A stretch of DNA of 23,644 nt from a virus, in the IMG/VR virus record IMGVR_UViG_3300025684_000844, positions 1 to 23,644 of that record; one strand, 5' to 3'. The notes under the pieces are model-generated. The model had not been told where the DNA came from, ran no database searches, and worked only from the letters and a program-made list of their open reading frames with translations. Positions 1-7,929 of this stretch are shown here, piece after piece (the stretch's first letter is position 1; the number at the start of each line of letters is the position of its first letter). The position numbers were made by a program, and so were the translations under genes.

Positions 1-1
1 A

Positions 2-2305
2 AAAGAAGGTGAAGAGACACCTGAAATTGAAAAATCTAAAGGGTTTACTATCGAAGCTTTAAAAGCGTTATCTAATAAGATGGTGGTACAAAGACCATCA
101 GGAATTGGTAGACAAACGGCTACGAGTATTGTATACTACACACCAGGGGAGCAAATCGTTGGTGTTGATATGGTATCTGGTGGTCTAAACATACCATTTA
201 AAATTGGTGATAAACTACCGGATGTAATTTCATGGGTTGAAGAAAGTGACCTAAAACTAACCTACACCCTACAACCAAGAAGGAAAAAACGTTTGAATGA
301 ACAAGACAGTAGTAATGAAATATCATTATATGACTTATGTTATCAAATCGCATTAGGAAGGTATGAAGAAGGTATGGAAGAAAGATTCACTGAAGAATTT
401 TTTGATGACCTTGTGGTTAGAAGTAAAGGTGGGGATTTATATTACAAATTTGAAACTATAGAAGATTTTTGTGAGTTCTTTTTTGATGGAGATACTGAGT
501 CGTCATGGAATTTAAGATACAGTGGTCCAGACTACGATTATTATACGGACAGTGTATATCAAGATACTACGGACGAAAATTATCATGTATTACAAATGAG
601 AACTGAAGATTCCGAAAAAGTATATAACAAAATGGAATCGTTAGGGTTTCCACTTAAAACCCCAAAAGAAAGGATTAACGGTAATTATTCTTTCATAAGT
701 GATGAGTGGTCAAACGAACTTGGAGGTATCTTAAAGTTTCATTTCCCTAAGTCAAATGAAACTTTGTCTGATTTATATGTTGATAGAATGACAGAGTCGT
801 ACGCTGAAGGTTATTCAGATGAACAAGTAAGGGCACATAACGAATGGTTAAATGCGGGTAAAAAATACTTAGGGATGGAAGAAATCTCTGAATATGAAGA
901 ATATACGTTTGATATTGGTTCTGTGATAGGGTATATGTTAATGAAGTCAAAGGCTAAGTCGTCAACGATGTCGAGTCTAATTGAGGGGACCCAACAGTTA
1001 AGGAATTCAATTGGTAGTGGTTCGGATATAAACGCAATGGATGAAGCAAGGTATGATTATCAAAAAGATGAACCGTTAGAAACGTTAAGGAACGAAATTA
1101 CGGATTGGGTTGAAACATTTATAGATGACACACTTGACGAACATAGTATGGAAATCAAAGAAATGGTCTCAGAAAAAAAACATATTACTAAAATAGGGTT
1201 TATAGGTGAAGATATTGATTTTTGGGACAATAATAGTCACAGGATTAATTGGTCAGAGGACCAAGAGATTATAAACAAATTTAAACCTGAAAACGTCAAA
1301 AAAACTGCAAATGGTAATACTATGTGTTATATCGGTTATTCGATTGATAAAGGTGGTCATATGGTCCTCATAAATGATATAAAGGCGGATAAACCAATAA
1401 ACAGTAGAAATACTTTTAAATCCTATGTTTTAACTATTAAGGAAATATATGATTACTTAAATCAAGTAAAGTTAGAGTTAAGTGAGAGTTTAATTATAGA
1501 ACAAAAAGACGAATTCATTAACTCATATTATGCAATGATGAGTGATTTAACAAAACACTATGGAGATGATAATGTTAAGTTAATTGGTTCTCCACCAAAG
1601 ATTGTAATTGGAGATACTATCATCACCTATAATGGTAAGAACTTACTTATCACTAAGAATAAGAAGGTTAGTACGATAACTGTAGACGAATATAAAACAA
1701 AAACGATTAACGGAGAAACTATCGATTACCCCTCAGTAGAATATATCACAAATAGAGTATCATTAAAAAAAGAAACTAAAAAACCTAAGAGAAACTTAAT
1801 TGACGGAACCACTGCAAGAGCTTCACAATCTTTTTGGGATGAGATTAAAGTAATAGAAGGAAGTCCTAAAAAAGACGGTAAACCTGTTCTTAAAGCATAT
1901 AAATTAGGTGACGGTAGAGTAACTATCGGTTGGGGACATACCGGAGCTATGACGGGTAAACCCGTTAAAGTTGGTGATGTTATAACCGTTTCACAAGCAC
2001 AAAAATTCTTACAAGATGATGCCACTAAAGCGGCTGATTGTGTTAGAGGGTTTTTATCTGAGTGGAAAGAACAAGGGTTAAATAGTTATATGATAACTCA
2101 AAATATGTTTGATGTTTTAGTATCATTATCGTTTAATGCTGGTTGTACAGGGTTAAGAAAATCTAAGTTTATCCAATTAGTGAAAAAAGGAGAACACGAA
2201 AAAGCCGCAAAACTATTACCTAATGACACCACTATGATAAATGGTAAGTTTACTAAAGGTTTAACTAATCGTAGAAAAGAAGAGGCTATAAAATACTTAA
2301 AATAG
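2..2305 (+). CDS. Large phage protein with C-terminal T4-type lysozyme (GH24) domain, 5' end outside window
   Basis: The reading frame is open from base 2, so the methionine at base 80 is probably internal and the gene begins outside the window. Numbering from that methionine, residues 1 to about 575 match no family I recognise and include many acidic and aromatic stretches. Residues about 578-741 are a GH24 muramidase domain, which cleaves the glycan of peptidoglycan. The catalytic Glu is E593 (IEGS), followed by GRVTIGWGHTG with T615, the helix with SLSFNAG, and the family's closing GLTNRRKEEA motif. The Asp that normally lies six residues before the Thr is a Leu here (L609, in YKLGDG), although D611 is close by. 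A lysozyme at the end of a long protein suggests a virion-associated lysin acting at entry, or an endolysin with a large targeting region; the sequence does not decide. The lysozyme call is secure and the rest is unknown. The last 9 bases overlap the convergent peptidase gene. Confidence 0.85.
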   Translation, partial: KEGEETPEIEKSKGFTIEALKALSNKMVVQRPSGIGRQTATSIVYYTPGEQIVGVDMVSGGLNIPFKIGDKLPDVISWVEESDLKLTYTLQPRRKKRLNEQDSSNEISLYDLCYQIALGRYEEGMEERFTEEFFDDLVVRSKGGDLYYKFETIEDFCEFFFDGDTESSWNLRYSGPDYDYYTDSVYQDTTDENYHVLQMRTEDSEKVYNKMESLGFPLKTPKERINGNYSFISDEWSNELGGILKFHFPKSNETLSDLYVDRMTESYAEGYSDEQVRAHNEWLNAGKKYLGMEEISEYEEYTFDIGSVIGYMLMKSKAKSSTMSSLIEGTQQLRNSIGSGSDINAMDEARYDYQKDEPLETLRNEITDWVETFIDDTLDEHSMEIKEMVSEKKHITKIGFIGEDIDFWDNNSHRINWSEDQEIINKFKPENVKKTANGNTMCYIGYSIDKGGHMVLINDIKADKPINSRNTFKSYVLTIKEIYDYLNQVKLELSESLIIEQKDEFINSYYAMMSDLTKHYGDDNVKLIGSPPKIVIGDTIITYNGKNLLITKNKKVSTITVDEYKTKTINGETIDYPSVEYITNRVSLKKETKKPKRNLIDGTTARASQSFWDEIKVIEGSPKKDGKPVLKAYKLGDGRVTIGWGHTGAMTGKPVKVGDVITVSQAQKFLQDDATKAADCVRGFLSEWKEQGLNSYMITQNMFDVLVSLSFNAGCTGLRKSKFIQLVKKGEHEKAAKLLPNDTTMINGKFTKGLTNRRKEEAIKYLK

Positions 2306-3343
2306 TCTCATTTGACTTCCTTCATATTTTTCAATTAAAAAGTGATATAGTTTTTTCATTTCAGATGACGTGAGAGACACTGTTGAACCACTTTCATATT
2401 CTTCTAATGTGATACCGGATTCTCCATCGTCAAAAACAACAACCTCATCACTAATCCATTTTGCCTTCTCAGATTCGTAAATGTCATCATAAATGTCATT
2501 AACATACTCTATTTTTTGATTTTCATAATAGAACTTATACTCGTATCCGTGTTGTGCAATATTAATTCCTGATTGAATCGCTCGGTCTACGTCATCGACA
2601 GATATAAATTCTTTTGGTGTGTGCATATTATAGTATCCACAAGATATGTTAATACAACTAACAGGTAATTTATCTTTAAGTACCATCACATCAGTATAAG
2701 GGTGTGACTGTTCAATCATAGGATTACCAAACGCCTCCTCAATAGATTGCTTCATTAAAGTAATGAAATCACCATTACTCTCATACAACCTAACACCTGA
2801 ACTTATCTCACTAATTAGGTGGTCACCAGGAGCATCGTACTCACACACAAAAGATACATCATCAAAAAATTCTAAGTCAGCATTTCTTGAACCAATACAA
2901 CCAATCTCTTCTGATACAAATAATGCAACTTTACACTCATCCAATCGATTAATAAGTTCTAAACAAATAAAAATACCACACTTATCATCACCACCAATAC
3001 CTGTAGGTTTACCATCGTTATCAACCCCATAAAGAATATCAAACACATCATCACCAAAGGATTTACCAAATGTGTCAGGTTTTGAACCAACAGACTCTAC
3101 CACATTAATCGGAGCGATTTCGTGGACAGTATCTGTGTGTGCGATAAAACATGGATATAGGTCTGATGAACCTTTAGTAATATAAATGTTACCCATACCA
3201 TCGGTATAGTAATCGACATTACCACCAGAAATAGATAATTCATCTAAATAATCGCATATATACGAAACCATATGTCCTTCTTCTTTTGATTTTGAAGGTA
3301 CGGAAAGCAGTGACTTAAATCTTGATAGGGTGTCTTTATTCAT
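2297..3343 (-). CDS. M20-family metallopeptidase, PepT-like
   Basis: A protein of 348 residues with the full M20 zinc-peptidase signature: AHTDTV (H69, D71), GGDDKCG (bridging Asp D119 or D120), SEEIG (catalytic pair E145, E146), D170 in CEYDAPG, and the closing H241 in HTPKEF. This set is typical of tripeptidase T and related cytoplasmic aminopeptidases that use two zinc ions, so the likely role is cutting short peptides to amino acids. No signal peptide is visible. The start at 3343 (MNKDTLSRF) is preferred to an in-frame methionine at 3403, because the latter lies beyond the promoter and inside a terminator hairpin. A host-type promoter lies directly upstream. The gene follows clpC on the same strand but is separated from it by a terminator. 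Exact substrate is unknown; a generic M20 hydrolase is the alternative. Confidence 0.85.
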   Translation of the reverse strand: MNKDTLSRFKSLLSVPSKSKEEGHMVSYICDYLDELSISGGNVDYYTDGMGNIYITKGSSDLYPCFIAHTDTVHEIAPINVVESVGSKPDTFGKSFGDDVFDILYGVDNDGKPTGIGGDDKCGIFICLELINRLDECKVALFVSEEIGCIGSRNADLEFFDDVSFVCEYDAPGDHLISEISSGVRLYESNGDFITLMKQSIEEAFGNPMIEQSHPYTDVMVLKDKLPVSCINISCGYYNMHTPKEFISVDDVDRAIQSGINIAQHGYEYKFYYENQKIEYVNDIYDDIYESEKAKWISDEVVVFDDGESGITLEEYESGSTVSLTSSEMKKLYHFLIEKYEGSQMRLF

Positions 3344-3360
3344 AATATATTTATTTGATA

Positions 3361-3391
3361 CAAAAATAGGTATAAAAAATGGTGTGGCAAA
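3361..3391 (-). promoter_or_regulatory. Bacteroidota-type promoter of the M20 peptidase gene
   Basis: On the - strand, TTTG (3391-3388), a 19-base spacer and TATTTTTG (3368-3361) match the Bacteroidota primary-sigma pattern TTTG / TAnnTTTG. The start codon is at 3343. The -33 element falls in the loop of the clpC terminator hairpin, so the terminator and this promoter share bases. Confidence 0.6.
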
Positions 3392-3405
3392 ATACCACAC
3401 CATTT
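3374..3405 (-). terminator. Rho-independent terminator of clpC
   Basis: A perfect 11-base-pair stem (3377-3387 with 3395-3405, core GGTGTGG/CCACACC) has a 7-base loop. On the - strand it is followed by a run of six T ending at 3374. It lies 18 bases after the clpC stop codon. Confidence 0.85.
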
Positions 3406-3422
3406 ATTTTATAATAAAAAGA

Positions 3423-5447
3423 TTATTTTTCTGTTACAATAATCTTATCACTTCCTTTGTTTACTTTGAACGTGTATTTTGTTCCTTCAACAATTCCTTT
3501 CTTAAGAACCTCCTCAGAGATGAAATCTTCTAAGTAGTCTTGAATTGCTCTTCGAATTGGTCTCGCTCCGAATTTAGAATCATATCCTCGTTCAGAAATC
3601 AAATCAATGATTGATGGTCCGAAGTTGATGTTATACCCTCTATCAACCAAACGTTTTGTTAACTTATTAAGTTCTAACTTAACAATTTGTGATACATTTT
3701 CTTTTTCTAATACTTTGAAGATAATGATATCATCTAAACGGTTTAAGAACTCAGGTGCGAATTGGTTTTTAAGTGCCTTTTGAATAATCCCTTTGGTCAT
3801 CTCTTCACGTTGAGCCGATGCTGAATCTGTTGAGAATCCTACACCCGTACCAAAATCTTGAAGTTTACGTGCTCCAACATTAGAAGTCATAATAATCAGG
3901 GTATTCTTAAAGTTAATCTTACGACCCAAACCATCAGTAAGGTGACCTTCGTCTAAAACCTGTAGAAGAATATTGAAGACATCTTTATGTGCTTTTTCAA
4001 TCTCATCAAAAAGGATTACTGAGTATGGTTTATTTTTAACCTGTTCTGTTAGTTGACCACCTTCGTCGTGTCCAATGTATCCTGGAGGAGAACCTACTAA
4101 ACGAGATACTGAGTGTTTCTCCATTAGTTCAGACATATCCACTCTAATCATTGCTGATTCATCACCAAATATTTCACGAGCTAATGTTTTTGCTAAGTGT
4201 GTTTTACCAACACCTGTTGACCCTAAGAAGATGAACGAACCGATTGGTCTGTTTGGTTCTTTAATACCTACACGATTTCTTCTAATTGCCTTAGAAATTT
4301 TTGTTACTGCTTCGTCCTGACCGATTACATTACTTTTTAGATTTTCCTCTAATGAAAGTAGTGATTTAGACTCGTCACTATCTAATCGAGAGATTGGAAT
4401 CTTAGTCATATCAGATACGATTTCATAAACATCGTCTTCCATAATCTTAGTACGGTCTTCGTTTTGTTTACGTTCCCACTCTTCCTTCTCGTTGTTTAAC
4501 TTATTAAGAAGTTTCTTTTCTTGGTCTCTTAGTTCAGCGGCTATCTCGTAGTTTTGGTTCTTAACTACATCCAACTTCTTCTTTTTAATTTCCTGTACGT
4601 CTTCTTTAAGTTTCTCAATAAACTCAGGGAGTTTAACCTCAACTTGTGCCTTAGCACCTACCTCATCTAAGATATCAATTGCTTTGTCAGGAAACTCACG
4701 GTCAGTGATATACCTTTCTGCCAATACAACACATGCGTTAAGTGATTCGTCTGTGTACTCAACTTTGTGGTGGTCCTCATATTTCCCTTTAACGTTGTTA
4801 AGGATAATTAAGGTCTCTTCCATTGAAGTTGCGTCAACCATTACTTTTTGGAATCTACGTTCTAATGCTCCGTCTTTTTCGATGTTTTCACGGTACTCAT
4901 CTAAAGTCGTTGCTCCAATACATTGAATCTCACCTCTTGAAAGTGCTGGTTTAATGATGTTGGATGCGTCTAATGACCCTGAAGAGTTACCTGTACCGAT
5001 AATGGTGTGAATCTCATCAATGAATACAATTACATTATCATTGTCTTGAAGTTCCTCTAAAATAGCTTTTAGTCTTTCTTCAAATTGACCACGATACTTT
5101 GTACCCGCAACAATAGATGTTAAATCTAATGAAACGATACGTTTATCTGCCAAATTCTTAGGACAATTCCCTTCGTGTATCATTATTGCCAATCCTTCAA
5201 CTAACGCAGTTTTACCACAACCTGGCTCACCAATAATGATAGGGTTGTTTTTCTTACGTCTTGATAGGATTTGAGCTACTCTTCGTATTTCTAAATCTCG
5301 ACCAATGACAGGGTCAATCTTACCCATCTCAGCCAACTTAATAAGGTCTCTCGAAAAATTATCAAGTACGGGTGTACGTGAATCTGTCTTTTGTTTTTTC
5401 ATCGGTAACTTTCTACCTCCACCTTGTTCTTCGAACTCAAAATTCAT
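3423..5447 (-). CDS. clpC: ClpC-type AAA+ unfoldase lacking the N-terminal domain
   Basis: This 674-residue Hsp100 protein has two AAA+ modules. D1 has Walker A GEPGCGKT (73-80), Walker B VFIDEI (141-146) and the ERRF arginine motif near 196-199. D2 has Walker A GSTGVGKT (409-416), Walker B ILFDEI (478-483) and NRLDD near 569. A short UVR-like coiled middle segment (about 291-326) marks ClpC or ClpE rather than ClpB, which has a long middle domain. VGF at 536-538 sits where ClpP-docking tripeptides occur, so pairing with host ClpP is plausible. The usual N domain of about 150 residues, which binds adaptors and substrates in bacterial ClpC, is absent; only about 25 residues precede the D1 lead-in TPVLDNF. 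The start at 5447 follows a host-type promoter by about 30 bases, so the N domain is not simply mis-annotated. It is transcribed divergently from dnaK. The family call is certain and the role in infection is inferred. Confidence 0.95.
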   Translation of the reverse strand: MNFEFEEQGGGRKLPMKKQKTDSRTPVLDNFSRDLIKLAEMGKIDPVIGRDLEIRRVAQILSRRKKNNPIIIGEPGCGKTALVEGLAIMIHEGNCPKNLADKRIVSLDLTSIVAGTKYRGQFEERLKAILEELQDNDNVIVFIDEIHTIIGTGNSSGSLDASNIIKPALSRGEIQCIGATTLDEYRENIEKDGALERRFQKVMVDATSMEETLIILNNVKGKYEDHHKVEYTDESLNACVVLAERYITDREFPDKAIDILDEVGAKAQVEVKLPEFIEKLKEDVQEIKKKKLDVVKNQNYEIAAELRDQEKKLLNKLNNEKEEWERKQNEDRTKIMEDDVYEIVSDMTKIPISRLDSDESKSLLSLEENLKSNVIGQDEAVTKISKAIRRNRVGIKEPNRPIGSFIFLGSTGVGKTHLAKTLAREIFGDESAMIRVDMSELMEKHSVSRLVGSPPGYIGHDEGGQLTEQVKNKPYSVILFDEIEKAHKDVFNILLQVLDEGHLTDGLGRKINFKNTLIIMTSNVGARKLQDFGTGVGFSTDSASAQREEMTKGIIQKALKNQFAPEFLNRLDDIIIFKVLEKENVSQIVKLELNKLTKRLVDRGYNINFGPSIIDLISERGYDSKFGARPIRRAIQDYLEDFISEEVLKKGIVEGTKYTFKVNKGSDKIIVTEK

Positions 5448-5479
5448 ATATAATCTATTTTTAGTTTATTACTTTAACA

Positions 5480-5510
5480 CAAATATACGACCATTTATCA
5501 TAAAAAACAA
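5480..5510 (-). promoter_or_regulatory. Bacteroidota-type promoter of clpC
   Basis: On the - strand, TTG (5510-5508), 20 bases and TATATTTG (5487-5480) match TTG / TAnnTTTG. The expected transcript start is about 25-30 bases before the start codon at 5447. A second -7-like box on the same strand, TATCTTTG (5609-5602), has no convincing -33 partner. Confidence 0.6.
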
Positions 5511-5536
5511 CATTTTTAACTCAATGTTATCTTAAG

Positions 5537-5559
5537 TGACAAACACTGACACTTTGTCA
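5537..5559. promoter_or_regulatory. Inverted repeat TGACAAA-N9-TTTGTCA between clpC and dnaK
   Basis: Two perfect 7-base arms (5537-5543 and 5553-5559) are separated by 9 bases, between the divergent clpC and dnaK promoters and about 27 bases behind the clpC -33 element. The arm-N9-arm layout recalls heat-shock operators such as CIRCE, but the sequence is different. Inside it, TGACAAA and TGACACT also form an imperfect direct repeat with a 3-base spacer. Operator function is inferred; the regulator is unknown. Confidence 0.4.
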
Positions 5560-5652
5560 TTATATGTCGTAATGGTAAATTATTTGTTATTGATTAGACC
5601 ACAAAGATACACTATTAAGTTAAACCACGAAATTTATTATGACTTATTTTAA

Positions 5653-5684
5653 TTTGGTCATTTAAAAAATAATGTTTACTTTTG
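5653..5684 (+). promoter_or_regulatory. Bacteroidota-type promoter of dnaK
   Basis: TTTG (5653-5656), a 20-base spacer and TACTTTTG (5677-5684) match the TTTG / TAnnTTTG consensus of the Bacteroidota primary sigma factor. The start codon is at 5720, giving a leader of roughly 30 bases. This suggests transcription by unmodified host RNA polymerase, probably early. Confidence 0.65.
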
Positions 5685-5719
5685 TATCGATAAATAAATT
5701 ATAAACAAATAAAATTAAT

Positions 5720-7573
5720 ATGGGAAAAGTAATTGGTATTGACTTAGGTACTACGAATTCATGTATTTCTGTAATGGAAGGTGGAGAACCTAAGGTGATT
5801 GTTAATTCTGAGGGAACAAGAACCACACCGTCAATTGTATCATTTAGAGACGGTAACATTTCAGTGGGTAACTCAGCTAAAAGAAGTGCGGTCACTAACC
5901 CTGAAAACACAGTCTTTTCTGCAAAACGATTTGTAGGTCAAAGATTTTCAGAGTTAAATGACGAACACAAAAACGTACCCTACACGGTTAAGAAAGGGAA
6001 TAACGACTCTGTTGTTATTGAAGCTGGAGGTAGAGAATACGTACCTCAAGAAATTTCAGCAATGGTATTACAAAACATTCGTAAGAGTGCATCGGCATTC
6101 TTAGGTGAGGAAGTTACCGATGCGGTTATTACAGTACCAGCTTATTTCAATGATTCACAGAGACAAGCAACTAAAGAGGCGGGTCAAATCGCAGGTCTTA
6201 ATGTATTACGTATTATCAATGAACCAACCGCAGCTGCATTAGCATACGGATTGGATAAGAAAGATACGGATATGAAAGTTGCCGTATTTGATTTAGGTGG
6301 TGGTACCTTCGATATCTCAATATTAGAATTGGGTGACGGAGTCTTTGAAGTATTATCGACAAACGGGGATACTCAGTTAGGGGGTGATAACTTTGATGAT
6401 GCAATTATCGACCACTTTATCTCACTAATTGAGATAAACTCAGGTATCGACATTGCTGAAGATGCGATGGCACTACAAAGAGTTAGAGACGCAGCTGAAA
6501 AGGCGAAGATTGAATTATCGTCATCAACTCAGACCACTATTAACTTACCATATGTAAGTGTTGGTCCTAACGGTCCTGTTCACTTTGAAACAACATTTAC
6601 TCGAGCGGACTTTGACCGTATCACTTCTAACTTAGTGAAACGTTCAATTAAACCGTGTATGGATGCAGTATCAGATGCTGGATTGACTTTAGGTGAAATT
6701 GATGAAATCATTTTGGTTGGTGGGTCTACTAGAATTCCAGCGGTACAGGATGCGGTTAAGAAGTATTTTGAAAAGGAACCAAGTAAAGGGGTTAATCCTG
6801 ATGAGGTTGTTGCTATGGGAGCGGCAATTCAAGGTGGTGTACTTTCAGGGGATGTGACTGACGTGTTACTATTAGATGTTACCCCACTTTCATTAGGTAT
6901 CGAAACTATGGGTGGTGTTATGACAAAACTAATTGACTCAAACACAACAATCCCAACAAAAAAATCTCAGTCATTCTCAACGGCAATTGATAATCAAACT
7001 GTGGTGGAGATTCATGTGTTACAGGGAGAGAGACCAATGGCTTCAGATAACAGAACTTTAGGTAAGTTTAAGTTAGAGAGTATTCCTATGGCGGCTCGTG
7101 GTGTCCCACAAATTGAAGTAACATTCGATATTGATGCTAACGGTATCCTTAACGTATCTGCAACTGATAAGGGAACAGGTAAAATTCAAAAAGTTCGTAT
7201 TGAGTCTTCAACAGGTTTGTCTGAAGAAGAGATTCAGAAGATGAAAGATGAAGCTGAGAAAAACAGAGAAGCTGATTTGAAAAAAGAAGAGGAAATTAAA
7301 ACAGTTAATGAAGCGGATTCATATATCTTTACCACTGAAAAACAAATGGAAGAGTTAGGTGATAAAATCACTGAAGATGAAAAAACTAAACTAACTGAAT
7401 TAACTAAGGAACTAACAGAAGCTAAGGACTCTAAAGACTTAGAATTAATTAAGACTAAAAAGACTGAGTTAGAAACTGTTTGGTCAGAAGTAACAGGTCG
7501 TCTTTATCAATCACCACCGAATGATGGTGATGACGATGGAACAACCGATGTCGACTATGAAGAAGTAAACTAA
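5720..7573 (+). CDS. dnaK: Hsp70 chaperone DnaK
   Basis: A complete 617-residue Hsp70. The ATPase domain begins [14 protein letters not shown] (phosphate loop 8-14), continues with [15 protein letters not shown] near 141-155 and [12 protein letters not shown] near 189-200, and has the adenosine motif [10 protein letters not shown] (331-340). The hydrophobic interdomain linker VLLLDVTPL (382-390) leads into the beta-sandwich substrate-binding domain, with QGERPMA near 435-441, then a helical lid. The tail is acidic and ends in DVDYEEVN, much like bacterial DnaK. No motif is damaged, so it should be active in ATP-driven folding, but DnaJ and GrpE are not in this window and would come from the host or elsewhere in the phage. 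It has its own host-type promoter and a strong terminator, forming a single-gene unit divergent from clpC. A DnaK gene inside a phage genome is unusual; recent acquisition from a Bacteroidota host is likely. Confidence 0.97.
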   Translation: MGKVIGIDLGTTNSCISVMEGGEPKVIVNSEGTRTTPSIVSFRDGNISVGNSAKRSAVTNPENTVFSAKRFVGQRFSELNDEHKNVPYTVKKGNNDSVVIEAGGREYVPQEISAMVLQNIRKSASAFLGEEVTDAVITVPAYFNDSQRQATKEAGQIAGLNVLRIINEPTAAALAYGLDKKDTDMKVAVFDLGGGTFDISILELGDGVFEVLSTNGDTQLGGDNFDDAIIDHFISLIEINSGIDIAEDAMALQRVRDAAEKAKIELSSSTQTTINLPYVSVGPNGPVHFETTFTRADFDRITSNLVKRSIKPCMDAVSDAGLTLGEIDEIILVGGSTRIPAVQDAVKKYFEKEPSKGVNPDEVVAMGAAIQGGVLSGDVTDVLLLDVTPLSLGIETMGGVMTKLIDSNTTIPTKKSQSFSTAIDNQTVVEIHVLQGERPMASDNRTLGKFKLESIPMAARGVPQIEVTFDIDANGILNVSATDKGTGKIQKVRIESSTGLSEEEIQKMKDEAEKNREADLKKEEEIKTVNEADSYIFTTEKQMEELGDKITEDEKTKLTELTKELTEAKDSKDLELIKTKKTELETVWSEVTGRLYQSPPNDGDDDGTTDVDYEEVN

Positions 7574-7576
7574 ATG

Positions 7577-7603
7577 AAAACCCCTCCAAGTGAGGGGTTT
7601 TTT
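7577..7603 (+). terminator. Rho-independent terminator of dnaK
   Basis: The stem AAAACCCCTC / GAGGGGTTTT (7577-7586 with 7592-7601) has a 5-base loop and continues into a T run ending at 7603. It begins 3 bases after the dnaK stop and insulates the late unit that follows. Confidence 0.9.
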
Positions 7604-7644
7604 ATGCTCTTTATTTATTGTCACATATTTAGTAACTTCTATAG

Positions 7645-7652
7645 TATTTATA
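7645..7652 (+). promoter_or_regulatory. Putative late promoter box TATTTATA
   Basis: An exact TATTTATA, followed by TATA, lies 16 bases before the start at 7669 and directly after the dnaK terminator. It is one of eight identical intergenic boxes in the window. Confidence 0.6.
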
Positions 7653-7668
7653 TATAGAATATTTTATT

Positions 7669-7929
7669 ATGGCAATAATTTCAGAAAAAATTAGTGGGAA
7701 GAACATTTTGGTATTAATCGAATCTTCAAATTTAAAGTCGGCAGAATACCACACTGACGATAAAACCTTAACGGTTGAATTTAAAAATGGTGTGAAGTAC
7801 GAGTACGAAGCAGTACCATGGAATCTGTTTACTAAATTTAGAATGACAGAATCTCAGGGTAGTTTCTTTAATAAAAACATTGCTCGTTCTTTTGAGTATA
7901 CAAAAATAGAAGAAGATGAAGAAGGATAG
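7669..7929 (+). CDS. KTSC-domain protein
   Basis: A small protein of 86 residues with the KTSC-domain pattern. A strand pair resembles LKSAEYHTDDKTLTVEF, followed by NGVKYEYEAVPWNLF and a closing SQGSFFNKNIARSF. The domain is common as a small stand-alone protein in bacteria and phages, and its molecular role is not established to my knowledge. The gene is first after a late-type box. Its end overlaps the next gene by 14 bases, so the two are probably translated together. No signal peptide or membrane segment is visible, and the C-terminus is acidic. Confidence 0.7.
   Translation: MAIISEKISGKNILVLIESSNLKSAEYHTDDKTLTVEFKNGVKYEYEAVPWNLFTKFRMTESQGSFFNKNIARSFEYTKIEEDEEG

Noticed and set aside
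3344-3403. Twenty-residue N-terminal extension of the M20 peptidase starting at 3403
   Set aside because: It would begin inside the clpC terminator and before the peptidase promoter; the family-like sequence begins at the methionine at 3343.
5602-5609. Second clpC promoter (TATCTTTG on the - strand)
   Set aside because: The -7 element fits, but there is no clear TTG about 20 bases upstream, and the nearer promoter is complete.
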